DNA of 64,000 bases from Chondrus crispus (GCF_000350225.1 NW_005179222.1:436060-500059), one strand, 5' to 3'; shown: positions 22,710 to 33,524, counted from the stretch's first letter. Notes: generated from the sequence alone by a model not told the origin. Translations and numbers: made by a program.

Positions 22710-23332
22710 TTGTCTTTGCACGTTTTGGTGGTTCTTAAGAGCAATAATTCCAAAATCTGTTACTGACGATTATCTTCATATTCCTTATTGTGAATACCTG
22801 TTCTTACGGGGTTGTGTTAGATCTGGAATTAGTACCGGTGCGCTCTGCGCCTGGGAAGCTGGTCACCGGTCGAACGGTTCGGACATCGGAGGTCGTATCC
22901 GTTGAGGTGCTTGAGCCTGAGGATCAACCTTCACCTCGGCTCGCGCTTCCGGGTCCGTCCTCGAGTTGCGCACCTTATAGGATTCCTCGTATTCCGCGCT
23001 CTGTTCCCGCACCAATAAAGAGAACTACGCATCGACTTTCTGCTCGGAAAGCGGCTGTTGTCGCGGATAAAGAGTTTAAGCGTGAGCGCAAGAGGAATCG
23101 TAAGGTGTGCCCGCGGTATAAGCGGTATTGTAAAGTGTGCGGCGTTAGTGGCAATAGTGCGAAGGCCTTTTACGACCACATTCAGTCTAGGTCTCATCGC
23201 ATTCAAGTTGCCAACGCTAAGGAGACTCCGCGTTGTATCCCTTGCAATCGCGTCTTTGAGTCTCACGGGCACCTGAAGTGCCACGAGAACGGTGCGGCAC
23301 ACTTAAAGGTAGTTTGTGAACAGAATAGTTAG
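22661..23332 (+). CDS. B1 ORF0: spliced two-finger U1-type C2H2 protein
   Basis: Exons 22661-22667 (ATG CAA A) and 22821-23332; intron 22668-22820 with GTAAGT donor, a TACTGAC branch-like site near 22760 and a GTGTTAG acceptor. Joining gives a 172-residue product in frame. The N-terminal 80 residues are Pro/Val/Glu-rich; a basic segment like a nuclear signal follows; then two C-X2-C-X12-H-X5-H fingers separated by a short linker. It lies between primer site and gag, where copia elements normally have no gene. The unspliced frame has no ATG, and the start ATG lies directly at the donor, so translation from full-length genomic RNA is unlikely. Candidate roles (RNA binding, nuclear export, packaging) are inference. 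Confidence 0.72.
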
Positions 23333-23414
23333 GGATTCCATCCAAATAAATTCACATATCTGTTCGCAAATTTCTCCTAGTACAACTTCATAGTAATCAT
23401 ATCGAATTTCTTAG

Positions 23415-23472
23415 ACGGGTGGGCTTGCCATTGTGTTGACTATCGGTTAACGGCTTGGGATCCCCGAACGGA
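23415..23472 (+). promoter_or_regulatory. Conserved 58-nt pre-gag block (B1 copy)
   Basis: 57 of 58 bases equal the A1 block at 26222-26279, although the gag genes that follow differ at roughly one base in five. It contains TTGACTATCGGTTAACGG with the GTTAAC palindrome and lies between the ORF0 stop and gag ATG. Retroelement signals at this place are usually RNA packaging or dimerisation sites; this assignment is inferred. Confidence 0.8.
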
Positions 23473-24256
23473 TCTTCGAGTACTTGAAGTTTATTTGCAC
23501 TAAAATGGAAGATCAAGGAGGAGGAGGATCCATCAGAATCGACAAACTGACGGACTCCAACTTCTACGTGTGGAAGCAGAAAATACAACTTCTGCTTGCT
23601 CTACGTGATGTTGACCAATACATCGTTGAGGGAAGAGTTCCAAGTGAGGAACGTGCGGAAGAGCGTAAGAAGTGGATCAGAGGTGACAGTAAAGCTAAAG
23701 CACTGATTGGTCTCTCCCTATCAGATGAGCATCTTGAGCATGTACGTGATGTTGATACTGCTCATGAGATGTGGGAAGCTATTGTCAACGTGTTTGAGAG
23801 GCACACTTTGCTGAACAAACTAGCTGCACGTCGTGAGTTCTACACTGTGAAGATGCTTTCCGGTGAAAAGGTGCTTGCATACATCAATCGTGTCAAGCAG
23901 CTGGCAGCCATCCTCAAGTCAATGAGCGTAAACATCGATGACAAGGAGATGGCCATGGCAGTGCTCAACGGTCTGCCTGCCCGTTTCGAGGCTCTCATCG
24001 TTGCACTTGATGCTCTCGGTAATGAGGAAAAGATATTCAGTTTGGATTTTGTGAAAAGTCGTCTCCTGCAGGAAGAGCAACGAGCAAACATGAAGTCTAG
24101 CTCCTCACAGACATCGGCTCTGGTTAATCGTGCCCCGAACAATCGGGACATAAACGATTACAAATGCACGAACTGCGGTCATACAGGCCATACGGCAACC
24201 CGCTGCTGGGTAAAGGATTTGAATGGGCGTCGCCCGGCTCCTCCTAGCGGATATAA

Positions 24257-25193
24257 TGTTGTAATTCTACGACCACATGCTGATATGCATGACACACGAC
24301 GACAGGTATGACACGTGTAAAAGCAAAAACTCTGCGTGACGAACTCAGCAAGTTTGATTTTCAACGTGTACACGTGTGATTTCTGTACACGGTTGCACTC
24401 TACAGTACTTCAGGAGCAAGTTTGGTTTTCAACCTGTACACGTGTGAAATATGTACACGGTTGCGGTGTACAGTACAATCTGAGCATGTTTCATTTTCTT
24501 CGCCCGACACGTGTATGACCTGGACACATGTCCTCATTACACTGTCGGACGCGTACAGTACGCCTGCAGTCTTACAGACAAAGTGTAGAACCTTGGTGGC
24601 GGGTGCCTGGCACGTGCCAAAGGTTTACGGCGTCCATGGAGTGCAGCACGGGTACAGCAGGACACAAAGATATGGTTGCGCGAGTTTTGAATTCGTAAGG
24701 CAAAATGTGCACTGTTGTAATTGACAGTGGACAGGACCTCACGAGAGATTCAGATTCATAAGGCAACGTGTGCGCTGTAAACAGTCCTCGCAGGATTGAT
24801 TTGAATTCGTAAGGCAACGTGTGAGCTGTAAACGTGCCTTACGAATTTGTGCCACGCTGGATTTGGAATAGTAAGGGAATTTGTGATTTGCTGTGCTTTG
24901 TTGTACTGCCTTACTAATTTCTCCGTCATGACAGTGCTAATTCGTAAGGCCGTTTTCTGTTCTGTTTGTTGGGCCATCGCCAGTTTGGCTGAGTAGCAAG
25001 ACGGGCACATGTGTTAGAGCCAATACATTTGTAGTATGTGTGTCGTAGTGTTTGGTAGTAGAGTTCTAGAAGATTGCAGAAGTGTATAAGTAGTGCCAGA
25101 AGTTGGCGACTCAAAGTAAATCGGTACCCAATCCTTCAACTTCACCTCATCAACCGTCCTTCGAATCCCCTTCGCCCCGCTGACCTACCATTA
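24257..25193 (+). repeat. A1 5' LTR
   Basis: 937 bp, TGTTGTAATTC...CCTACCATTA. TATAAGTA at 25085-25092. CCTTACNAAT or its complement at 24691-24700, 24754-24763 (variant), 24805-24814, 24837-24846, 24868-24877 (variant), 24909-24918 and 24940-24949. Several ACACGTGT palindromes occur in U3. Confidence 0.95.
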
Positions 25194-25210
25194 GGTTATG
25201 GGCCCAGTTC
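25194..25210 (+). other. Primer-binding site, A1
   Basis: GGTTATGGGCCCAGTTC abuts the LTR with no spacer. It pairs with the anticodon region of initiator tRNA-Met, so a tRNA fragment is the expected primer, as known for Drosophila copia. Confidence 0.87.
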
Positions 25211-26221
25211 AACGTTATTGTTCCGCTGTGTGAGTGCTTGTTCTCAGTTTCTGCTGCCGTTTTCGTGTTTGTTTCTGCTGTCGTTCTCGTTTTGGTCTCC
25301 GCTGTCGTTCTCGTTTTGGTTTCTGCTGTCGTTTCCACCGCCGTTTTCATCGCCGCCGTCGTTTGTTTTGTTCTATCGCCGTCTACTTGCTGTCGTTATC
25401 ATCTTGGTCGTTCGTCTCCGTCTACCTGCTGTCGTTTCAACTTGGTGGATCTTCTTCGTGTCTGTTGCAGCTTGGTCTTGGCAATCGTTGTGTGAGCTGT
25501 GGGTGTAGTCCCTAGTCGCCAACGTACCATATCAATCCAAGAAGACTGCCCTTCGATCACGCCGGTGATCATCGTAGCTGCCGATACCCTCGCTCTTGGT
25601 GAAAGGCTTGTGCCATTGGAAATCTGACTTGAGCGAGGGTCCGACCAAGAATCGTCGAGAGACGAAACACTGATCCTCGGGGAGGATCACAGTGTACTGG
25701 TCTAGTCGATCCGCACTCTGCCTTCGGGAGGTGCGTCGGCGGTGTGGGTAACGCTCTCGGTATTAGCCCTATAGGTACGACTTCGGTCCCCTGGGTGAAG
25801 AGAATACGTGCCTAAACACTGAACCTCTCACTATACGTGTATAAGGTCGCGTACCTTGATTAAGTTCGCACGGAAGAGGGTGACCCTAGGCGTGATTGTG
25901 AACAAATCACACGAGTACGACGAAGGCAGTTTCATTCTTGTGTTGTGGGAAACCTCATTGGGGTAGTACCGTATCAAGTTTGGACAAGCCGATTTCGGTT
26001 GCAGGGACCGTTCGCGGTAGTGACCAAAAGTCCTGGTTCGTCTACAGGCAAAGTGTTGTGCTTACTCGTGGCACGTTTGATTTAGTTCACAGTCGAAAGA
26101 CCCGCACTGGCCGACATACAGGGGTAGCGCCCTAAGGCAATTTTAAGAAGAATACGCTTGTTCCACTCCGCCGGGAACAAGCACCAAGAACGTTTCCGAG
26201 TAATCGCTACAAACTTCCTAT
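25211..26221 (+). other. A1 structured leader
   Basis: About 1 kb without a supported gene. The first 250 bp are GTCGTT-rich low complexity. Then come a 10-bp inverted repeat ACCCTCGCTC/GAGCGAGGGT (25586-25595 and 25631-25640) and a tight hairpin GATCCTC-GGG-GAGGATC inside ACACT/AGTGT arms (about 25667-25695). Both are also present in A2, so the RNA structure is a family trait. Confidence 0.7.
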
Positions 26222-26279
26222 ACGGGTGGGCTTGCCATTGTGTTGACTATCGGTTAACGGCTTGGGATCCCAGAACGGA
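26222..26279 (+). promoter_or_regulatory. Conserved 58-nt pre-gag block (A1 copy)
   Basis: Same as the B1 block except one base (A for C after GGGATCCC). Ends 38 bases before the gag ATG. Confidence 0.8.
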
Positions 26280-26317
26280 AGACCTTGTATACTGGAAGGG
26301 TACATCCATTCGGCGAA

Positions 26318-29300
26318 ATGGATGACCAAAGCTCTGGATCGGTCAGAATCGAGAAGCTGACCGCATCTAACTTTTACATCTGGAAGCAGAAAATCCAGCT
26401 ACTGCTTGCTCTCCGAGATGTCGATCAATACGTTTTTGATGATATCCCGGAGAATGCGACCTCAGATGACCGGAGAAAGTGGATCCGTGGTGACGCAAAA
26501 GCAAAGGCAGTCATCGGACTCACGCTTTCTGATGACTACTTGCAACATGTGCGAGGGTGTAGCAGTGCGAAAGAGACATGGGAAGCAATTCTGAATGTGT
26601 TTGAGCGTCATACTTTGCTCAACAAACTTGCCGCGCGTCGCGACTTTTACACTGTATCCATGCTGCCATCCGAGAAAGTGCTCGTGTTCATCAATCGTGT
26701 GAAGCAACTTGCTGCCAGATTGCAGTCAATGAGTGTTGAGATTGACGATAAAGAAATTGCAATGGCTGTGTTGAATGGCTTGCCTCCACGATTCGATAAC
26801 TTGATTGTTGCTCTTGACGCACTTGGCAATGAAGATAAAGTGTTTGGACTCGAGTTTGTAAAGAGTCGTCTGCTGCAAGAAGAACAACGAGAAAGCATGA
26901 AGACCGCTTCTGCTTCATCACCACATGCACCTGCACTTGTCAATCGTATGCCTATTCGATGCGATATGAAATGTACGAATTGCAATAGACATGGGCATAC
27001 TGCAGCGCGTTGCTGGGGTAAGGACGTGAATGGGCGCCGACTTGCGCCGCCAGATGGCTTTCGATTACGCAACACTGGCTTGAAGCCAAGTGCATTCATT
27101 TCTCGAGGTGACAATTCCACTACTACCTTTGCGGAGAGTGACTTTACTTGCTTGCTTTCGACTTCCACTCCACACAAGAGGGCTGCAAACGCAAGGTCAT
27201 GGCTTATCGATTCCGGTTGCAGCGCTCACATTACGTTTGATCGCTCTTTGTTCGTTACGTATGAACAGATGCAATCTGGATCAGTCGAGATGGGCACGAA
27301 GGCTAGAGCTAATGTCGCTGGTCGCGGCGAGGTAGAATTCATGTTGAACGTCAACGGTAGTCCCCATCCTTGCAAATTGTCAAACGTTTTGCATGTCCCT
27401 GATTTCGGATACTCGCTACTGTCTGTTAGCCAAATGGTCTCAAAGGGTTTGCAAGTGTCATTTGAAAATGAGAAATGCCGCGTAACTGCAGGACCAACGG
27501 TAGTTGCCACAGCGAGTCAAGTTGGGGATTTGTACATACTTGACGTCATGAATGAAACCTTTTCTGCTCACGTAGTTACCCTGCAGACGCTACATGAACG
27601 CATGGCCCATGTTAATTTACAAGGAATCGCATCAATGATTCACAATAATGTGGTAAGTGGCATCAACGTTCGTCAAAGCGATGTGATCAATGCAATGAAT
27701 CCGAAGTCTGACAATCACTCTCCCATTTGTCCTGCGTGTGTGTTTGGCAAAGCAACGCGATCAGTAATCCCAAAACAGCGATCATCGTCTCGAGCACAGA
27801 ACTGTCTTGACTTGGTACATTCTGACGTTTGCGGTCCGCTCGAAGTACAGTCCATTGGTGGCTCGAGATACTTCATTACATTTGTAGATGATCACTCGAA
27901 CTGGGTAGTTGTGTACACGATGAGAAATAAATCTGAGGCGTTTGCAAAATACAAGTTGTATGAAAAGTTGGCTCAAACCCACACTGGTCGCAAAGTAAAG
28001 GTGCTTCGCACTGATCGAGGGGGAGAGTACTTGTCGACGGAATTCAAGTCGCATTTAGATTTAAACGGTACGCAGCACCAACTCACAACGGCGTACACCC
28101 CTGAACAAAACGGTGTTGCTGAACGTTTAAATCGAACTTTGATTGATCTTGTCCGCTCAATGCTTTCTCATAAACAGGTCAGTAAGCAATTCTGGGCCGA
28201 GGCTCTTGCCACTTCGGTATATGTACGCAATCGAGTTACTTCACGCGCTTTGCCCGTTAATACAACTCCGCACCACATTTGGATAAATTCCACTCCAAAT
28301 GTTGGCCATTTGCGAGTATTTGGGTCAAAGTGTTGGTATACATTACCGAAATTAGAGCTCCGTAAGCTTGACTTGCGAGCGCGTGAAGCGATGTTTCTTG
28401 GGTACTCGCAATGCAGTAAGGCATACAAACTTTGGGACGGAGAGTTGAATAAAATTGTTGTGTCACGGGATGTGAAGTTTGATGAATCGACATGTGGGAT
28501 GCATGACATTCCTGCACACGAAAGTGATTCAATCAACTCTGATGTTGACGTTGTATTGCTCGATGGCGACAATGAGAATACAGCTGATACCCCAAATACG
28601 GATGAGATCGGTTCTGAAGAGGATGAAGTCTCGGAAGAGGTTCTTGAAAACGATGGCGCTCATTCTGTATGTGAGAATGATGAAGATGAAGATGATGTAC
28701 CAACTGCCGTCGAAACTCCGAATGCCACCCCTCCAACTCCGACTCCAGCTGTGCGAAGATCGTCTCGACTCGAGTCAGCAGACCTCCCGGATCATGGTGG
28801 AGGAGCAACTTTGCAGCTGCTATTCTTTCACATGCGCATGTCGCTATTGAAGGTCCCAAGACTTTCAACCAGGCAACCAACGGTCCTAGAGCTGCATTTT
28901 GGCAGACCGGCATTGACAAAGAACTTGCCTCGCAGACCAAGAATCGGACTTGGAAACTTGTTCCTCGATCTGAGGCGTCAAACATCTTGACATCTCGATG
29001 GGTTTTCAATGTCAAGCAACTGCCTGATGCAAATGGCAATATAGTTGAAAGTGCAAAAGCCAGACTTGTTGCTCGTGGATTCCAGCAAGTGCAAGGTCTT
29101 GACTATACTGAGACATATGCCCCTGTCATAAAGTTTACCACTATTCGTCTACTTCTTGCCTTAGTTGCTCATTACGACCTCGAACTTCATCAGATGGATG
29201 TCGTGACTGCGTTTTTGAACGGCGACTTGGATGAAGACATCTACATGGAGCAACCCGAAGGGTGCATTGACAAAAGCAAAAGTGATCACGTGTGCAAACT

Positions 29301-30432
29301 TTTGAAAGCACTTTACGGTCTTAAACAAGCACATCGTCAATGGCATGCCAAAGTGGATGATTTCTTAATTGGTGAATTGGGATTCGAGACTTCGCGTAGT
29401 GATCCTTGTCTCTACATTAAACGCATCGGTAACACTATCATGCTGATTGCACTTTATGTCGATGACTTGTTACTCGCTGGTAGTGATATCGGTGCCATCA
29501 AATGGATGAAGGGGGAGCTTAACAAACGGTTTGAGATGAAAGACCTTGGTGAAGCAAAAGTCTGCATTGGTCTTGAAATTCAAAGGGATCGCACCGCCAA
29601 GACGTTGAGTCTCACTCAAACTAAGTATGCATCAAAAGTGCTTGAGCGTTTTGGAATGTCAACGTGTAACCCCTCTCTGACTCCAATGGAACAAGGTCAC
29701 ACAACCACGATTTCAACCGAAAACGACTCCGAAACAAATGCACCGTATCGTGAGGCAGTGGGATCCCTGATGTACTTGATGGTTGGCACTCGTCCAGACT
29801 TGGCATATGCGATTGGAAAGCTTTCTCAACATTCCGCTAACCCATGTGAGTCACACTGGGCAGGTGTGAAACGGGTAATGCGATACGTGCAAGGGACTCG
29901 AAACTTAGGAATCGTGTTTGACAATAAATCTAAATCGCCGGAGTTGTTCGGCTTCAGTGATGCTGACTGGGCCGGTTGTTCAGACTCTCGCAAGTCGACC
30001 AGCGGATATGTTTTCAAGTTCTGCGGTGGAGCGATCAGTTGGAGTTCCCGGAAACAGACTGTGGTTGCAACTTCGACGTGTGAAGCTGAGTACATTGCAC
30101 TATGTGAAGCGTGTAAGGAGGCGACTTGGTTGCGTCAAGTGGTTGCTGATGTTCTTGGACTTGATTCTGATCCCACGATCATGATGGGGTGTGACAATGC
30201 AGGGACTATTTCGTACGCACAGAATGAATCGATCAATCGTCGTAATAAACATGTTGATGTGAAATACCACTATGTACGAGATGCTATTACGAGAAACATT
30301 GTGTCTTTGTGGCATTGCCCGACCACTTCCATGCCTGCAGATATCCTGACGAAAGCACTTGGGCGAGTTCTGCTCCAGAAGTTTGTAGAACTTCTAGGGC
30401 TTGCAGTAGCTACATCTGGTAAAAGCATGTGA
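26318..30432 (+). pseudogene. A1 Gag-Pol with one 5-nt frameshift
   Basis: ATG at 26318. Domains along the polyprotein: Gag N-terminal domain; CCHC knuckle from C219; protease D298 (LIDSGCSAH); HHCC zinc region; integrase D503, D566, E602 (D-D-35-E); acidic spacer; RT with YVDD at 29455-29466; RNase H with FSDADW, STCEAEYIAL and the DNAGT region; end Ser-Met-stop at 30432. A duplicated CTCGA near 28764-28773 shifts the frame in the spacer just before RT, so the first frame stops at 28990. Without it the product would be about 1369 residues. Because the LTRs are identical, the change is recent, or a sequencing error. Confidence 0.93.
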
Positions 30433-30468
30433 TCGAGGGGGAGTGTTGTAATTCTACGACCACATGCT
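30424..30468 (+). other. Inverted repeat spanning pol stop, PPT and 3' LTR start (A1)
   Basis: AGCATGTG (30424-30431) and CACATGCT (30461-30468) form an 8-bp stem around the purine tract GAGGGGGAG and the first LTR bases. TCG/CGA beyond one mismatch could extend the stem. Confidence 0.78.
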
Positions 30469-31380
30469 GATATGCATGACACACGACGACAGGTATGACA
30501 CGTGTAAAAGCAAAAACTCTGCGTGACGAACTCAGCAAGTTTGATTTTCAACGTGTACACGTGTGATTTCTGTACACGGTTGCACTCTACAGTACTTCAG
30601 GAGCAAGTTTGGTTTTCAACCTGTACACGTGTGAAATATGTACACGGTTGCGGTGTACAGTACAATCTGAGCATGTTTCATTTTCTTCGCCCGACACGTG
30701 TATGACCTGGACACATGTCCTCATTACACTGTCGGACGCGTACAGTACGCCTGCAGTCTTACAGACAAAGTGTAGAACCTTGGTGGCGGGTGCCTGGCAC
30801 GTGCCAAAGGTTTACGGCGTCCATGGAGTGCAGCACGGGTACAGCAGGACACAAAGATATGGTTGCGCGAGTTTTGAATTCGTAAGGCAAAATGTGCACT
30901 GTTGTAATTGACAGTGGACAGGACCTCACGAGAGATTCAGATTCATAAGGCAACGTGTGCGCTGTAAACAGTCCTCGCAGGATTGATTTGAATTCGTAAG
31001 GCAACGTGTGAGCTGTAAACGTGCCTTACGAATTTGTGCCACGCTGGATTTGGAATAGTAAGGGAATTTGTGATTTGCTGTGCTTTGTTGTACTGCCTTA
31101 CTAATTTCTCCGTCATGACAGTGCTAATTCGTAAGGCCGTTTTCTGTTCTGTTTGTTGGGCCATCGCCAGTTTGGCTGAGTAGCAAGACGGGCACATGTG
31201 TTAGAGCCAATACATTTGTAGTATGTGTGTCGTAGTGTTTGGTAGTAGAGTTCTAGAAGATTGCAGAAGTGTATAAGTAGTGCCAGAAGTTGGCGACTCA
31301 AAGTAAATCGGTACCCAATCCTTCAACTTCACCTCATCAACCGTCCTTCGAATCCCCTTCGCCCCGCTGACCTACCATTA
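30444..31380 (+). repeat. A1 3' LTR
   Basis: 937 bp, no difference from the 5' LTR found by eye. Ends CCTACCATTA before the TATAA duplication. Confidence 0.95.
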
Positions 31381-32826
31381 TATAAACCGCGTATGTCTCA
31401 GCGGAAACAATCTGCATTTGTCACACAGAAACCTGATCCGGACATGGTTGTAAACAGCTTCGACTTCACATGTCTGATGTCCAAAGCTTCGCACACGAAC
31501 GATCTGGAGATGTCGCCTTCGTGGCTCGTAGATTCAGCTTGTACAGCTCATATTACATATGACCGATCTCTGTTTGCAACGTATGAGCCACTTGAATCCG
31601 CCTCTGTTCAGATGGGAACCAAGGCTAGTGCAAAGGTTGCCGGCCGTGGTGACGTTCACTTGAAGTTAAATGTGAATGGCCGCATCGAACCGTGCAAGTT
31701 GACGGATGTATTGCACGTTCCGGACTTTGCGTTCTCTCTGCTCTCTGTCAGTCGAATGACTGAACTTGGACTAAAAGTTGGGTTCGAAAATGGAAAATGC
31801 ATGATCAGACGAGGCTCAACTGTAGTGGCGACTGCGACATTGGTTGGAGAACTTTACGTTCTCGACATCGTCAGTGACATCGGATCTGCACATGCTGCCA
31901 CCCTGCAAACGTGGCATGAGCGCTTTGCACATGTGCATTCTCAAGGTATTGCTTCGATGATTCGTGACAATGTGGTAAGTGGAGTCAAACTACTTGGTAA
32001 TGAGGCTAACAAAATCAACAATACTGACAATGATTGCATCTCTGAAAAATGTTCTGCGTGCGTCTACGGCAAAGCCACTCGATCTGTGATCCCAAAAGAG
32101 CGGTCCTCGAGGCGGGCATACTTCTGTCTAGACTTAGTTCACTCTGATGTTTGTGGCCCCTTAGAGGTGCAGTCCATTGGTGGTGCCAAGTACTTCATTA
32201 CCTTCATAGATGATCACTCAAACTGGTCAGTAGTGTACCCTATGCACCATAAATCAGAAGCATTTGAACGATACAAAATGTTTGCACAACTTGCTCAGAC
32301 TCACACTGGTCGCAAGATCAAAGTGCTTCGCACCGATCGAGGTGGTGAGTATCTGTCCACGGAGTCTAAGTCTTTTCTGATTGCAAATGGTACTCAGCAT
32401 CAAATGAAGACCGCATACACACCGGAGCAAAATGGCGTCGCCGAGCGACTGAACAGAACTTTGGTAAACTTGGTGCGCTCCATGCTAGCGCACAAGAAAG
32501 TTACGAAGGGGTTCTGGGCAGAAGCACTTGCCAATGCAGTGTACGTTCGAAATCGAGTCACGTCACGTGCCATTCCCCCCAAGATGACCCCCCACCACTT
32601 ATGGATGAAATCTGTGCCAAATGTTGGTCATTTGCGTGTTTTCGGTTCAAAGTGTTGGTATACATTACCAAAACACAACATCCAGAAACTTGACGCCCGT
32701 GCAAAGGAGGCAATGTTTCTGGGGTATGCTGAAAATACGAAAGCTTACAAGTTGTGGGATGGTGATTTGCACAAAGTGATCGTATCCAGAGATGTTACTT
32801 TTGACGAGTCCACGGGAGGCAAATCT

Positions 32827-33524
32827 TATAGAAAGGTCAGCGGGGCAGACTGAAGAAAGATGGTTGAAGGTTGCTGGTGGTTGACGGGAAAAGAAGTTGA
32901 TGCCATTTTACTCTTGGTCGCCAACTATTGGCGCTACTTATACTCTTCGAACTACATACACTACGAGCCATTAGGGCTGGTCACGTGACTCTCCTTCTTG
33001 CACTCGTTGATAATCAAGTGACTCTTACTGTTGCACTCTCGGTTGATAATCAAGTGACTCTCCTACTTCCACTCTCCGTTGATAATCAAATGACTCTCCT
33101 TCTTGCACTCTCTCTTGCTAATAATTTGGGACCGTTTGAGAGTCAATAATATCTGAATGTACTGTACTGTAGATTACAGATTTTACACTACGATTAATAA
33201 CCACTGTGGCACATACGTCATACGTGTCACACACGTGTAGGACAAATGTCATACGTGTCACACACGTGTCAAATCGAGAAAAATGAAACATGTTCAGAAT
33301 GTACTGTAGAGTGCCACGAGGTACATAACTTACACATGTCAACACCAAAATGGAAACATGCTCGGAAATAATAGGAAAGTGCAACCGTGTACAAATATGA
33401 CACGTGTCCACTTTGAAGACCAAACATCCTGAGAATGCTCTTGCAAGCATTTTAGGTTTCGTCGACGTAAACGTGTAATATCTGTCAGGCTCGGAGCTTA
33501 GCATGTGGTTGAAGATTTTCAACA
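32827..33524 (-). repeat. C1 3' LTR
   Basis: 698 bp. Shorter than C0 by two 36-bp units and one 31-bp unit; otherwise nearly identical. Confidence 0.92.
33006..33113. repeat. 36-bp minisatellite, 3 units, in C1 LTR
   Basis: Three units starting GTTGATAATCAA; corresponds to units 1, 2 (or 4) and 5 of C0. Confidence 0.9.

Larger units (their letters stand above)
24257..31380 (+). mobile_element. A1: complete, very young A-family retrotransposon
   Basis: 7124 bp with two 937-bp LTRs that look identical throughout, flanked by TATAA target duplications (24252-24256 and 31381-31385). It contains primer site, long structured leader, pre-gag block, Gag-Pol and polypurine tract. It interrupts B1. 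The single visible defect is a 5-nt duplication in pol. Confidence 0.96.
21021..32826 (+). mobile_element. B1: B element split by A1 and cut by C1
   Basis: 5' LTR, primer site, ORF0, block and gag to 24256, then A1, then the rest of Gag-Pol from 31386 to 32826, where C1 begins. Its left flank is C0 sequence ending CATCC, the same as at B2. Confidence 0.93.
23505..32826 (+). pseudogene. B1 Gag-Pol, split by A1 and truncated by C1
   Basis: Coding segments 23505-24256 and 31386-32826 (TATAA at 31381-31385 is the duplicated target). ATG at 23505. The insertion lies just after the CCHC knuckle, before the protease. Rejoined in order, the frame is open through protease and integrase and ends at the C1 LTR before RT. 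Shares CWVKDLNG, TESKSFL and HQMKTAY with B0 but lacks the B0 5-bp deletion. Confidence 0.93.

Noticed and set aside
22790..22820. GTG as start of ORF0 (unspliced 180-codon frame)
   Set aside because: Non-ATG starts are rare in eukaryotes, and a nearby ATG joins in frame through consensus splice sites; the B3 deletion in this segment would otherwise change the protein start.
23412..23475. Splice acceptor TTTCTTAG just before the pre-gag block, to make a gag mRNA
   Set aside because: In family A the same position reads TTCTTAT or TTCCTAT, and joining to the ORF0 donor runs to a stop before gag.
24252..31385. LTR start at TAATG to give a longer terminal inverted repeat with CATTA
   Set aside because: The 3' LTR is preceded by GGGGGAG, not TAA, so the shared LTR begins at TGTTG; TAA belongs to the target duplication.
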